Shown: positions 38,774 through 47,810, numbered from the stretch's first letter. The stretch: DNA of 64,000 bases from Cupriavidus pinatubonensis (GCF_019602855.1 NZ_CP080767.1:1054001-1118000); one strand, 5' to 3'. Notes: generated by a model not told the origin, from the sequence alone. Numbers and translations are program-made.

Positions 38774-39775
38774 TCAGGCGTCCAGCTTCACCCCAGCGGC
38801 CTTGACCACCTTGGCCCAGCGAGTTTCCTCGGTCTGGTAAAAGCGCGTGGTTTCAGCCGGAGTCATGGTCACGACTTCTGCCCCCTGACCGGCGAGCTGC
38901 GCCCGGATATCCGGCGAGCGGATGATGCGGACCAGTTCGGCATTGACGCGCGCAATGATCGCGTCGGGCATCGATGCCGGCGCCATCACGCCTTGCCAGG
39001 TGCCCGATTCGAAGCCCGGCACGCCCTGTTCCGCGATCGTCGGCGTCTGGCCCACCAGCGGCATGCGGGTGCGCTTGGACACCGCGATCAGCTTGAGCTT
39101 GCCGGCCTGCACCTGCGGAAGCGTGGCCAGCATCCCGTTCATCAGCACCTGCGCGGTGCCGCCCACGGTGTCGGCAATCGCCTGTGAGCCTCCCTTGTAC
39201 GGCACGTACTGCCACTTGGCCCCGGTAGCCTGGGCTACGGCCACGCCGGCCAGGTGCGGCGCACTGCCAATGGCGGTCACGGCGAAATTCAGTTGCGATT
39301 TCTGCGACAGGTCCACAAGTTCCTTGAGATTCGAGACCTTGACCGACGGATGCACAACCAGCAGGTGCGGCGAGTAGGCGAGCATCGCCACGCCTTTCAG
39401 GTCCTTGCCGGGGTTGAACGTCAGCTTGGTGTACACCGATGGGCTGATTGCCAACGCGCCGACGTCGCACAGCAGCAGCGTGTGGTTATCCGAGCCGGCC
39501 TGCGCCGCCATAGCCGCGCCGATGTTGCCGTTGGCGCCGGGACGGTTGTCCACCACGATCGGTTGGCCGAGCGCCTCGCCGAGTTGCTTGCTGATCATCC
39601 GCGCGATGATGTCCGACGATCCGCCGGCAGGGTAGGGGACGATCAGCCGGATCGGGCGGTTCGGCCAGGCGTCGGCGGCCTGGGCCAGACGCGGCAGCGC
39701 CGCCGAGGCGCCGCCCAGGGTGCCGAGCGCGGCCAGGCTGGATGCCTGCTGGAGGAACGTGCGGCGAGAGGTCAT
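38774..39775 (-). CDS. Bug/TctC-family tripartite tricarboxylate transporter substrate-binding protein
   Basis: A 333-residue periplasmic binding protein of the Bug family, which is greatly expanded in Burkholderiales. Residues 1-33 form a Tat-like signal (SRRTFLQQASSLAALG to RLAQAAD). The mature protein has WPNRPIRLIVPYPAGGSSDI near residue 36 and DNRPGANGNIGAAMAAQAG near residue 77, both hallmark ligand-loop segments. No TctA/TctB membrane partners are nearby, as usual for Bug proteins. The ligand is unknown. Confidence 0.9.
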   Translation of the reverse strand: MTSRRTFLQQASSLAALGTLGGASAALPRLAQAADAWPNRPIRLIVPYPAGGSSDIIARMISKQLGEALGQPIVVDNRPGANGNIGAAMAAQAGSDNHTLLLCDVGALAISPSVYTKLTFNPGKDLKGVAMLAYSPHLLVVHPSVKVSNLKELVDLSQKSQLNFAVTAIGSAPHLAGVAVAQATGAKWQYVPYKGGSQAIADTVGGTAQVLMNGMLATLPQVQAGKLKLIAVSKRTRMPLVGQTPTIAEQGVPGFESGTWQGVMAPASMPDAIIARVNAELVRIIRSPDIRAQLAGQGAEVVTMTPAETTRFYQTEETRWAKVVKAAGVKLDA

Positions 39776-39918
39776 ACAATGTCTCCTGAAATCGCTTAAT
39801 TATCAGTCGTCATACAACATGGGTTGCATAGTAGACGGCTTTGCGCGAATCCGACATCGGGAAAATACTGAGATTCGGCCATAACCCTATACGTTGGCGG
39901 GTTTACAGGCCGGAAACG

Positions 39919-39944
39919 CAACAGCGCGCCGGAGCGCGCTGTTG
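39919..39944 (-). terminator. Hairpin downstream of the phosphotransferase gene
   Basis: CAACAGCGCGC (39919-39929) and GCGCGCTGTTG (39934-39944) form a perfect 11-bp stem with a 4-base loop, 54 bases beyond the minus-strand stop at 39998. Only a short T-run follows on the minus strand (GCGTTTCC), so termination may be partial. The rest of the 222-base gap up to 39998 holds nothing recognisable. Confidence 0.6.
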
Positions 39945-39997
39945 TCTGATGACATGACTGTCGTCAGGCGGGTTTGCCGCCGTTGGTGGCTTTTCGC

Positions 39998-41074
39998 TTA
40001 CTGCTTGGCTTTTTTCGCGTATTCCCAGCCCATCTCGGCCATCGGGCGAGCCCGCTTGCCGGCGTCGAGCGCCTGCGCGGACGACGCAGTACCGTCCACC
40101 ACGCGCTTCATGATGCCCTGCAGGATGCCGGCGATGCGGAACATGCTGAAAGCCAGGTAAAAATTCCAGTCGCCGGTGATAGGGCGGCCCGTGCGCTGCT
40201 CGTACAGCTTGCGGTAGCTGGCCTCGTCGGGGATGCCGAGCGCGGCATGGTCCAGGCCCGCGATGCCGCGGAACTGTCCCGGCGCGATGTGCCAGCTCAT
40301 GCAGTGGTAGCCGAAGTCTCCCATCGGATGGCCGAGCGTCGACAGCTCCCAGTCCAGCACGGCCAGCACGCGCGGCTCGGTCGGGTGGAACATCAGGTTG
40401 TCGAGGCGGTAGTCGCCGTGGACGATGCTGGTCAGGTCGGCGTCTTCCTGCGGGATATGCTGCGGCAGCCAGTCCATCAGCGAATCCATGGCGGGGATCG
40501 ATTCGGTTTCCGACAGCTTGTACTGCTTGGTCCAGCGTTCGATCTGGCGCTGGAAGTAGTTGCCGGGCTTGCCGTAGTCGCCAAGGCCGATGGCCTGGTA
40601 GTCGACGGTATGCATGGCCGCGATCACGCGGTTCATCTCGTCATAAATGGCGGTGCGCTCGGCCGGGCTCATGCCGGGCAGCGACTGGTCCCACAGCACA
40701 CGGCCGCTGACGAACTCCATGATGTAGAACGCGCGGCCGATCACCGATTCGTCTTCGCACAGCGCGTACATCTTTGCCACGGGCACGTCCGTGCCGGCGA
40801 GCGCGTCCATCACGCGGTATTCGCGTTCGATAGCGTGCGCGGACGGCAGCAGCTTGCTCTTGGGGCCCGGCTTGGCGCGCATCACGTAGGTCTGGCCAGG
40901 CGTGACGAGCTTGAACGTCGGGTTGGACTGGCCGCCCTTGAACTGCTCCACGCTCAGCGGGCCGGCAAAGCCTTCCACATGCTGGCGCATCCAGGCTTCC
41001 AAAGCCTCGGTGTCGAAACGCTGCTGGTCCGCCACGGGGCGCGTGCCCTCGAAGTGCGATACGTTGCTGCTCAT
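39998..41074 (-). CDS. Phosphotransferase family protein (APH / ACAD10-like kinase domain)
   Basis: A 358-residue protein of the aminoglycoside phosphotransferase/choline kinase superfamily. The catalytic loop is VHGDYRLDNLMFHP near residue 221 and the metal-binding aspartate is in LAVLDWELSTLGHP near residue 239. This sequence class matches the kinase domain of mammalian ACAD10/ACAD11, which phosphorylates 4-hydroxyacyl-CoA intermediates. In proteobacteria it is regularly found beside acyl-CoA dehydrogenases. Here it follows an enoyl-CoA hydratase, a 3-hydroxyacyl-CoA dehydrogenase and a histidine phosphatase, so a role in hydroxyacyl-CoA catabolism is likely but inferred. Confidence 0.88.
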   Translation of the reverse strand: MSSNVSHFEGTRPVADQQRFDTEALEAWMRQHVEGFAGPLSVEQFKGGQSNPTFKLVTPGQTYVMRAKPGPKSKLLPSAHAIEREYRVMDALAGTDVPVAKMYALCEDESVIGRAFYIMEFVSGRVLWDQSLPGMSPAERTAIYDEMNRVIAAMHTVDYQAIGLGDYGKPGNYFQRQIERWTKQYKLSETESIPAMDSLMDWLPQHIPQEDADLTSIVHGDYRLDNLMFHPTEPRVLAVLDWELSTLGHPMGDFGYHCMSWHIAPGQFRGIAGLDHAALGIPDEASYRKLYEQRTGRPITGDWNFYLAFSMFRIAGILQGIMKRVVDGTASSAQALDAGKRARPMAEMGWEYAKKAKQ

Positions 41075-41134
41075 GCTGTCTCCGGTGGTTTTCTGTCGGT
41101 ATCGGTGATGAAGAATGGTGTGCCCGCGGTTGGA

Positions 41135-41860
41135 TCAGGTAGCGGGCGGCCGTCCGCGCAGGTACTGGTGCAGCAGGACTTCCATCGTCGTGTGGCGAGA
41201 GCCGCTGTGCACGGGCGTCGGTGGCGAATAGTTGGTCATGCGCACGACCCAGTCGAGCGGATCGTCGCCCATGTCGAGCACGTTGATGCAGCCCGCGGTC
41301 TGCAGCAGCGAGCCAAAGAACACGCGCCGGCCGCAGGTGATGGCCTGTGAAAGGATCACGCGGTTCGTGGCGCCGTGCAAGACCAGCAGTGCCGTGTCCC
41401 AGCCTGGATCATCGCGCAGCCGTTGCAGTGCCGGCAGTACGCGGTCAAGAAAGTGGCCGATGGTCTCGCCGTTCAGAAAGCGCTTGTCTTCCGACACTTC
41501 GCCTTCGAACGCGCCGACAAAGGCATCGCGCAGGTCTTCGGTGGCAATCGCCGACAGGTCGCCGCCGCGGATTTCGCGGAAGTCGGGCCAGACCTCGGGC
41601 GATATGTCCTGCATGTGGGGCAGTTCGGCGAGCACAAGCTCGGCGGTCTGCACGGTGCGGGGCAGGCCGCTGACGATGACGCGGTCGAAGCGGATGTTCT
41701 CGGCTGCAAACGCCCGCCCTGCGGCCGTGGCTTGCATGCGGCCGGTCTCGTTGAGCGGGACCATCTCGGGCAGCGCCGGGCGCCCGCCTTCATCGAAGTA
41801 CGAAACGGCGCCATGGCGCATCAGGTAGATGCGGCGGCGTGAGGACGGCGGCAATTCCAT
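41135..41860 (-). CDS. Histidine phosphatase family protein
   Basis: A 241-residue branch-1 histidine phosphatase (phosphoglycerate mutase-like). The catalytic RHG motif is in RRIYLMRHGAVSYFDEGG near residue 8 and the second His in LLVLHGATNRVILSQAI near residue 168. ATG at 41860 is preferred because agggag lies upstream; an ATG at 41875 would add five residues. The substrate is unknown. The neighbouring phosphotransferase raises the possibility that the two act on the same phosphorylated intermediate. Confidence 0.87.
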   Translation of the reverse strand: MELPPSSRRRIYLMRHGAVSYFDEGGRPALPEMVPLNETGRMQATAAGRAFAAENIRFDRVIVSGLPRTVQTAELVLAELPHMQDISPEVWPDFREIRGGDLSAIATEDLRDAFVGAFEGEVSEDKRFLNGETIGHFLDRVLPALQRLRDDPGWDTALLVLHGATNRVILSQAITCGRRVFFGSLLQTAGCINVLDMGDDPLDWVVRMTNYSPPTPVHSGSRHTTMEVLLHQYLRGRPPAT

Positions 41861-41949
41861 GCTTGTCTCCCTCATTGATGTCAGCAGGCCCGTCTTGCGC
41901 GGGCTTCTGCGGCGGCACGCTACCGCGCCGCCATGATTCAACGCAATGT

Positions 41950-42729
41950 TCAGCGGTAGCGCGGCTTGCGCTTTTCCAGGAAGGCGCTGATGCCTTCGCC
42001 GCCGTCCGGGTGGTGCAGCGCGGCCACGAAGTTGTCGCGCTCGGCCACGAGGTGCTCGCTCAGCGAAGCCGTGGCCGCATGGTTGATCAGGCCCTTGATG
42101 CGGCCGACCGCATGCGGGGACTGTTCGGCGATGGCCTCGGCCAGGCGCAACGCTTCGGTCAGCGCTTGGCCCGGTGGCACCACACGGTTGACCAGCCCGA
42201 ACTGCGCGAGCCTGGCGCCATCCACGGGCTTGCCTTCCATCATCAGTTCGCTGGCCAGCGCGCGCGGCAGCGCGCGCGCCAGTTCGTACGAACCGCCGCC
42301 GTCGGGCGTCAGTCCGACCTTGACGTAGGCCATGACGAACTTGGCATCGCTCGCGGCCACGACAAAATCGCACGCCAGCACGACCGAGAAACCGGCCCCC
42401 GCCGCCGCGCCTTCGACTGCCGCGATGACAGGCTTGGGGAACGCGTGCAGCGTTTCGATCCAGTGGTTCAGCGTTTCGATGCTTTGGGCCTGCACTTCGC
42501 GCGGCTTCGAGCGGTTGCCGAGCAGCCGGTTCAGGTTGCCGCCGGCGCAGAAGATGCCATCGGCACCGGTGATGATCACGGCGCGCACCGAATCATCGCC
42601 GGCGGCGGCGTTCAGCGCCTCGAAAGAGGCGGCGTAGATATCCGGATGCAGCGCATTGCGTGCCTCCGGGTTCGAGATGGTCAGCACCAGCGTCGAATCA
42701 ACGCGGGACGTAAGCAACTGTGCGGTCAT
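41950..42729 (-). CDS. Enoyl-CoA hydratase/isomerase (crotonase superfamily)
   Basis: A 259-residue crotonase-fold enzyme. The oxyanion-hole segments are ADGIFCAGGNLNRLLG near residue 54 and VEGAAAGAGFSVVLACDFVV near residue 106, and GLTPDGGGSYELARAL near residue 138 marks the active-site region. The usual second catalytic glutamate position reads Asp (PDGGGS), as in several PaaG/PaaZ-like and isomerase-type members. It could therefore be an oxepin-CoA hydrolase-like or isomerase-type enzyme rather than a classical hydratase. It is downstream of a PaaH-like dehydrogenase, which supports an aromatic-acid or fatty-acid catabolic role. Confidence 0.88.
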   Translation of the reverse strand: MTAQLLTSRVDSTLVLTISNPEARNALHPDIYAASFEALNAAAGDDSVRAVIITGADGIFCAGGNLNRLLGNRSKPREVQAQSIETLNHWIETLHAFPKPVIAAVEGAAAGAGFSVVLACDFVVAASDAKFVMAYVKVGLTPDGGGSYELARALPRALASELMMEGKPVDGARLAQFGLVNRVVPPGQALTEALRLAEAIAEQSPHAVGRIKGLINHAATASLSEHLVAERDNFVAALHHPDGGEGISAFLEKRKPRYR

Positions 42730-42771
42730 GGACGGCCTCGGGATATTGCGGGGGCAGGGGAGCCAGGCTCC

Positions 42772-44295
42772 TCAGTTCTCTTCGGTCAGCAGCGACAGGC
42801 CGAGACCGGCACGGCGCCACAGCCACGGGCTCGGGCGGTAGCGCATGTCGCCGGTCAGGGCTTCCATATTGCGCAGCGTTTCCAGCACCAGTTGCGGGCC
42901 GACGGCGTCTCCAAGCGCCAGCGGACCCTTCGGGTAGCCGAGGCCGAGGTTCACGGCCAGGTCGATGTCGGCCGGCGAGGCAATGCGCTGCTGCGCGATG
43001 TCGCTGGCGATGTTGATGATGCAGCAGAGCACGCGCTGGGCCACGAAGCCGGCCGAATCGCGGATCACCGTGACCGGCACGCCGTCGTTCGCGAACAGGC
43101 CGTGCGCGGCGTTGCGTGCGGCAGCGCTTGTGGCGGGTGTGGTCATCAGCGTGCGGCGCTTGGTGGCTTCGAACGGCAGCAGCGTGTCGATGGCCACCGT
43201 GCGCGAGGCATCCAGACCCTGCTGGAGCGCGGTAGTCGTGGCGTCGAGGCCCAGCGGCGTGACGACGATCAGTGCATCGGCTGATGGCTGTTCACCGCTC
43301 TCGGGCGTCACGCCCATCGCGCCGAGCAGCTTCGTGACCATCGCATGGCCACGCTCGCTCGCGCGGCTGACCCACACGCTGGCCGGACGCGCCGACGGGA
43401 CGGCGGCAACGGCCGGGACCTGCTTCTGGCCGTCCACGTAGCGATAGAAGCCGGCGCCAGCCTTGCGGCCGACCAGTCCGCCCACCGAGCGGATTGCCGT
43501 AATCGGCGACGGACGGTAGCGCGGCTCCTGATAGAACTGGTTGTAGATCGATTCCATGACCGGGTGCGACACATCGAGTCCGGTCAGGTCCATCAGCTCG
43601 AACGGCCCCATGCGGAAGCCGGCCTGCTCGCGCATGATGTTGTCGATATCGACAAATTCGGCCACCCCTTCCTGCGCGACCTTGATGCCTTCGATATTCA
43701 TGCCACGGCCGGCGTGGTTGACGATAAAGCCCGGCATGTCCTTGCATCGCACCGGCGTATGGCCCATGCGGCGCGACAGCGCCATCAGCGCATCGCCCAC
43801 GGCCGGATTGCCCGACAGGCCGTCGATGACCTCGACCACCTTCATCAGCGGCACCGGATTGAAGAAGTGGTAGCCGACGACGCGGCCCGGTTCCTTCGCA
43901 CCGACCGCAATCGCGGTGATCGACAGCGACGAGGTGTTCGACGCGATGATCGCGTCGGGGCGCAGCACGGCCTCCAGCTTGGCGACGAGATCGCGCTTCA
44001 CGTCGAGCCGCTCGACGATCGCCTCCACCACCATGTCGCAGCGGGACAGGTCTTCGAGCGCGCCGCACGGCTTCACGCGAGCCAGCGTGGCATCGGCATC
44101 GGCCGCCGAGATCTTGCCTTTTTCAGCGAGCTTGCCAAGCGTATCCTGCAGATACTTGCGCGCGGCTTCCACGGCTTGCGGGTTGGCGTCGTACAGGTTG
44201 ACGGTCAGGCCAGCCTGCGCCGCGATCTGGGCGATACCGCGGCCCATGGCGCCCGTTCCCACGATGCCGAGCGTCTCGATGGTGAAAGTGCTCAT
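42772..44295 (-). CDS. 3-hydroxyacyl-CoA dehydrogenase (PaaH/PaaC-like)
   Basis: A 507-residue NAD-dependent dehydrogenase that oxidises a 3-hydroxyacyl-CoA to the 3-oxo form. The Rossmann motif is GIVGTGAMGRGIAQIAAQAG near residue 10 and the active-site region is VGYHFFNPVPLMKVVEVI near residue 139. The C-terminal domain is duplicated: one copy follows GFIVNHAGRGMNIEG and the other follows GFVAQRVLCCIINIASDIA. This double domain and the length are typical of 3-hydroxyadipyl-CoA dehydrogenases of the phenylacetate pathway, but other paa genes are absent from the window. First gene of a minus-strand operon with the hydratase, histidine phosphatase and phosphotransferase. Confidence 0.9.
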   Translation of the reverse strand: MSTFTIETLGIVGTGAMGRGIAQIAAQAGLTVNLYDANPQAVEAARKYLQDTLGKLAEKGKISAADADATLARVKPCGALEDLSRCDMVVEAIVERLDVKRDLVAKLEAVLRPDAIIASNTSSLSITAIAVGAKEPGRVVGYHFFNPVPLMKVVEVIDGLSGNPAVGDALMALSRRMGHTPVRCKDMPGFIVNHAGRGMNIEGIKVAQEGVAEFVDIDNIMREQAGFRMGPFELMDLTGLDVSHPVMESIYNQFYQEPRYRPSPITAIRSVGGLVGRKAGAGFYRYVDGQKQVPAVAAVPSARPASVWVSRASERGHAMVTKLLGAMGVTPESGEQPSADALIVVTPLGLDATTTALQQGLDASRTVAIDTLLPFEATKRRTLMTTPATSAAARNAAHGLFANDGVPVTVIRDSAGFVAQRVLCCIINIASDIAQQRIASPADIDLAVNLGLGYPKGPLALGDAVGPQLVLETLRNMEALTGDMRYRPSPWLWRRAGLGLSLLTEEN

Positions 44296-44320
44296 TTTTT
44301 GTCCCTGAAGTTGTGGTTAA

Positions 44321-44336
44321 ATTAGCACGATCGTAC
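44321..44336 (-). promoter_or_regulatory. Operator-like element in front of the 3-hydroxyacyl-CoA dehydrogenase
   Basis: ATTAGCACGATCGTAC, with ACGATCGT a perfect 8-base palindrome at its centre, differs at two positions from the element at 9743-9758 in front of the acyl-CoA dehydrogenase pair. It lies 26 bases before the dehydrogenase start, where a repressor would block the promoter. The divergent GST gene at 44480 may share it. Confidence 0.5.
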
Positions 44337-44479
44337 GTTTTTTGCATCTTTCCGGAAATGGCCGGAAGGCAGGCGGCGTGCGCTGATCGGCCAGTCCGGC
44401 GGCACCAGAAGACCGGGATGGTTCACAATCGCTACGGGCTTGCGCCCGCAAGCGTGGATTCCAACAGGAGAGAGACGAC

Positions 44480-45121
44480 ATGCTGAAACTGTGCGGATTT
44501 GCCGCCAGCAACTACTACAACAAGGTCAAGCTGGCACTGCTGGAAAAGAATGTGCCGTTCGAGGAGGTGCTGGCCTGGATCGGCGAGACCGACACGACCG
44601 CCACGCCAGCCGGCAAGGTGCCCTACATGATCACCGAATCGGGTTCGTTGTGCGAGTCGGAAGTCATCAACGAATACCTGGAAGCCGCTTATCCGCAGAC
44701 GCCGCTGCTGCCGCGCGATCCGATGCAGGCCGGCAAGGTACGCGAAATCGTCACATTCCTGGAGTTGTACCTCGAACTGACCGCGCGCGAGCTGTACCCG
44801 GAGGCGTTCTTCGGCGGCAAGGTCAGCGACAACGTGAAGGAGCGCCAGCTCAAGCTGCTGTCGCGCTATGTTCCCGCGTTCGCGAAGCTCGCGAAGTTCT
44901 CGCCGTATGTGGCGGGCGATACCTTCACGCTGGCCGACTGTGCAGCCGCCGTCCACCTGCCACTGGTGTCGTCGTGCACAAAGATCATCTACGGCAAGGA
45001 CCTGCTGGCCGACCTGCCAGTCAAGGAATACCTGAAGACGCTGTCGGAGCGCCCGTCGGTGCAGAAGGTCAATGCCGACCGCAAGGCGAACACCGAGCTG
45101 ATGCTGAGCCGGAACAAGTAA
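44480..45121 (+). CDS. Glutathione S-transferase family protein
   Basis: A 213-residue GST. The N-terminal domain reads MLKLCGFAASNYYNKVKLAL with the GSH-binding KVPYMITESGSLCESEVINE near residue 50. The C-terminal helical domain has AGDTFTLADCAAAVHLPLV near residue 149, with the N-capping box. Start ATG at 44480 follows a strong caggagagagac ribosome-binding site. It is divergent from the 3-hydroxyacyl-CoA dehydrogenase operon. Confidence 0.9.
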   Translation: MLKLCGFAASNYYNKVKLALLEKNVPFEEVLAWIGETDTTATPAGKVPYMITESGSLCESEVINEYLEAAYPQTPLLPRDPMQAGKVREIVTFLELYLELTARELYPEAFFGGKVSDNVKERQLKLLSRYVPAFAKLAKFSPYVAGDTFTLADCAAAVHLPLVSSCTKIIYGKDLLADLPVKEYLKTLSERPSVQKVNADRKANTELMLSRNK

Positions 45122-45153
45122 GCGCCGGCCTGCATGGGTACTGCGCCTGCAGC

Positions 45154-45187
45154 AAAACGCCCGCGGTACACACATGCCGCGGGCGTT
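45154..45187. terminator. Bidirectional terminator between GST and aminotransferase genes
   Basis: AACGCCCGCGG (45156-45166) and CCGCGGGCGTT (45177-45187) form a perfect 11-bp stem with a 10-base loop between two convergent genes. The minus-strand side has the better T-run (GTTTTGC). Confidence 0.75.
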
Positions 45188-45208
45188 CTCGTATTGGCGG
45201 GACCGATT

Positions 45209-46381
45209 TCAGAGCTTTGCCAGCCGCTCCAATGCCAGCGACAGCGTTTCTTCCTTCTTGGCGAAGCAGAATCGCACCACGCCCGATTCGCGCGGCTGCG
45301 TATAGAAGGCCGAGACCGGGATCGCCGCCACGCCGATCTCTCGCGTCAGCCACATCGAAAACTCGGCCTCGCTCAGGTCGGAAATCGCGGAGTAGTCCAC
45401 GCATTGGAAATACGTGCCCTCGGACGGCAGCAGCTTGAAACGCGTATTGGCCAACCCGGCGCGGAAATAGTCGCGCTTGGCCTGGTAGAACGCGGAGAGT
45501 TCCAGATACGGCGCGGGATCGGCCATGTAGTCGGCCAGGCCATGCTGTACGGGCGTATTCACGGTGAACACGTTGAACTGGTGCACCTTGCGGAATTCCG
45601 CCGATAGCGCCGCCGGCGCCGCCACATAACCGACCTTCCAGCCCGTCACGTGGTAGGTCTTGCCGAAGCTCGAAATCACGAAGCTGCGCCGCGCAAGTTC
45701 CGGATGGCGTGACACCGATGCGTGTGGCTCTCTGTCGTAGACCATGTGCTCGTAGACCTCGTCCGACAGCAGCAGGATGTCGGTGCCGGCCAGCAGTTGG
45801 GCCAGCTTGTCCACGTCGGCGGCACGCCAGATCGTCCCGGTCGGGTTGTGCGGCGTGTTGATGAGGATCATCCGCGTACGCGGCGTGATGGCAGCAGCGA
45901 GGCGGTCGAACGGCACGCGGAAATCGGGCGCCTCCAGCGTGACCGGCACAGCGGTCGCGCCGGCCAGTTCGATCGCCGGCAGGTAGCTGTCGTAGCACGG
46001 TTCCAGCACGATCACCTCGTCGCCGGGATGCACGGCGCACAGGATCGCGGTCAGGATGCCCTGCGTGGCGCCGGCCGTGACGGTGATCTCGCTTTCCCAG
46101 CTATAGCGATGGCCGTACAGCGTGGCGATCTTGTCGGCGATTGCCTGGCGCAGGCGCGGCACGCCGGCCATCGGCGGGTACTGGTTGTGACCCGTGCGCA
46201 TGGCATGGGTCACGGCATCGACGATGCGCGGATCGCAATCGAAGTCGGGAAAGCCCTGTCCGAGGTTGACGGCGTTCTTTTCGGCTGCCAGTGCGGACAT
46301 CACGGTGAAGATCGTGGTGCCGACGGATGGCAGGCGCGACACGGGCGGAGTCAGCGGGGCGAGGGTGGAGTCTGCGGACAT
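45209..46381 (-). CDS. Pyridoxal-phosphate-dependent aminotransferase (class I/II, methionine-type)
   Basis: A 390-residue fold-type I aminotransferase. The PLP-binding lysine is in SFGKTYHVTGWKVGYV near residue 236. The cofactor-binding segments are ATQGILTAILCAVHPGDEVI near residue 104 and INTPHNPTGTIW near residue 170. The N-terminus NAVNLGQGFPDFDCDP is typical of the YbdL / kynurenine aminotransferase group, which prefers methionine, glutamine or aromatic amino acids. The ATG at 46381 gives a family-like start; a longer frame upstream is Ala/Arg-rich and unlikely. The amino donor is not certain. Confidence 0.9.
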   Translation of the reverse strand: MSADSTLAPLTPPVSRLPSVGTTIFTVMSALAAEKNAVNLGQGFPDFDCDPRIVDAVTHAMRTGHNQYPPMAGVPRLRQAIADKIATLYGHRYSWESEITVTAGATQGILTAILCAVHPGDEVIVLEPCYDSYLPAIELAGATAVPVTLEAPDFRVPFDRLAAAITPRTRMILINTPHNPTGTIWRAADVDKLAQLLAGTDILLLSDEVYEHMVYDREPHASVSRHPELARRSFVISSFGKTYHVTGWKVGYVAAPAALSAEFRKVHQFNVFTVNTPVQHGLADYMADPAPYLELSAFYQAKRDYFRAGLANTRFKLLPSEGTYFQCVDYSAISDLSEAEFSMWLTREIGVAAIPVSAFYTQPRESGVVRFCFAKKEETLSLALERLAKL

Positions 46382-46460
46382 GGCTGCGACGTTGTAGGAC
46401 GAGAGCGAAAATCGGCTTGCCGGAGCGGCAACAGCGGCAATTCTAAAGCGATTCGAGGCA

Positions 46461-46985
46461 TCAGGCGGCGGCCGCCAGGGCAACCAGCCACTGGCCGAAC
46501 GCGGGCGGTGTCATCACTTCCACGCCGCTGGAGCGGCGCAAGCGGCTCCTGAGCTTGAGCACGGCCTTGTCCTTCGACACCAGGCACGCGGCACGCGAGA
46601 AGTGCGCAAGCTCGACGAACTTCTGGTCGTCCGTGTCCTTGCAGCGCGGCAGGCGGATGGCGTCGGCGTCTTCCTGCGAGGGCAGCGGCTCCAACGTGCT
46701 GAAGCGGTCCACGGTGGCCAGTGCCGCGTCGATATCGACGGCAAAACGTGCAAATTGCGGATAGGCGAGCACGCGGCGCAGTTCTTCGCGGCAGTCGGCG
46801 CGGATCACTGGCGCGAAGGTGCCGGCTTCGAGCGCTTCGAGGATCGGTCGGGTGTGCGGATCGCCGAACACCAGCAGGTCGACCCAGATATTGGAGTCCA
46901 GTACAACGCGCGGAGGGTTACTGGCGGCAGATGTGATGCCGGCGAGGCTGGGCGCTGAAGCGTCGCCGGATGTCGGGTTGGTCAT
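46461..46985 (-). CDS. PIN-domain protein, putative toxin family
   Basis: A 174-residue PIN-domain protein, probably a Mg2+-dependent ribonuclease. After 25 flexible residues the domain begins [17 protein letters not shown] with the first acidic ligand. [17 protein letters not shown] follows near residue 66 and the acidic cluster [17 protein letters not shown] lies near residue 114. The match is to the family annotated as toxin components of toxin-antitoxin systems. No antitoxin-sized gene is adjacent: upstream is the divergent yaaA, only 39 bases away, and downstream is the aminotransferase. It may therefore be a housekeeping nuclease or an orphan toxin. Confidence 0.82.
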   Translation of the reverse strand: MTNPTSGDASAPSLAGITSAASNPPRVVLDSNIWVDLLVFGDPHTRPILEALEAGTFAPVIRADCREELRRVLAYPQFARFAVDIDAALATVDRFSTLEPLPSQEDADAIRLPRCKDTDDQKFVELAHFSRAACLVSKDKAVLKLRSRLRRSSGVEVMTPPAFGQWLVALAAAA

Positions 46986-47024
46986 TCGCTACAATCTTGG
47001 CTTTGTGTTTCCCGCAATTTTGCC

Positions 47025-47810
47025 ATGCTCATCGTCCTGTCTCCCGCGAAGTCCCTGGACTACGAGACACCCGCGCGCACCAAGACCCATACGCTGCCCC
47101 GTTTTATCGAACGTTCGGCGGTGCTGATCGATCGCCTGCGCAAGCTCGCGCCGCAGGATGTCGGCGCGCTGATGGACATCTCCGACAAGCTCGCGGTGCT
47201 CAACGTTACGCGCTATGCGGAGTGGTCGGAGACCTTCACCGCCGCCAACAGCAAGCAGGCGGTGCTGGCCTTCAACGGCGACGTCTACGACGGCTTCGAT
47301 GCAAAGAGCCTGTCGGCCGATGACCTTGGCTTTGCGCAGACGCATGTGCGCATCCTGTCCGGCCTGTACGGCGTGCTGCGCCCGATGGACTGGATGCAGC
47401 CTTACCGCCTGGAGATGGGCACGCGCCTCGATAACGTCGCGGGCAAGGATCTCTACGCGTTCTGGGGCGACGACGTGACCCGGCTGCTCAACGACGACTT
47501 GGCCGGGCTCAAGCACGAAGGCGCGCCGACGCTTGTCAATCTCGCCTCGGAAGAGTATTTCAAGGTGGTGCGCCCCAAGGTGCTGAACGCGCGCATCATC
47601 ACGCCGGTGTTCGAGGACTGGAAGGGCTGCCGCTACAAAATCATCTCGTTCCATGCCAAGCGCGCACGTGGCACCATGGCACGCTATGCGGTCACGCATC
47701 GCGTGACGGAGCCTGCTGCGCTCAAGCGCTTTGCCGAAGACGGCTACGCCTTCGATGCCGCTGCTTCCGACGACGGCCGCTGGGTGTTCCGCCGCCGCCT
47801 CGAAGACTGA
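47025..47810 (+). CDS. yaaA: Peroxide stress protein YaaA
   Basis: A 261-residue YaaA/DUF328 family protein. In E. coli YaaA lowers free iron and DNA damage during peroxide stress and binds DNA. Family marks are [16 protein letters not shown] at the N-terminus, [14 protein letters not shown] near residue 80, [19 protein letters not shown] near residue 115 and [11 protein letters not shown] near residue 176. Full length. TACAAT at 46990-46995 is a possible -10 box in the short gap shared with the divergent PIN gene. Confidence 0.94.
   Translation: MLIVLSPAKSLDYETPARTKTHTLPRFIERSAVLIDRLRKLAPQDVGALMDISDKLAVLNVTRYAEWSETFTAANSKQAVLAFNGDVYDGFDAKSLSADDLGFAQTHVRILSGLYGVLRPMDWMQPYRLEMGTRLDNVAGKDLYAFWGDDVTRLLNDDLAGLKHEGAPTLVNLASEEYFKVVRPKVLNARIITPVFEDWKGCRYKIISFHAKRARGTMARYAVTHRVTEPAALKRFAEDGYAFDAAASDDGRWVFRRRLED

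Noticed and set aside
42772..44295. Phenylacetate degradation cluster
   Set aside because: The dehydrogenase is PaaH-like, but paaA-E, paaK and paaZ are absent, so a paa operon cannot be claimed.
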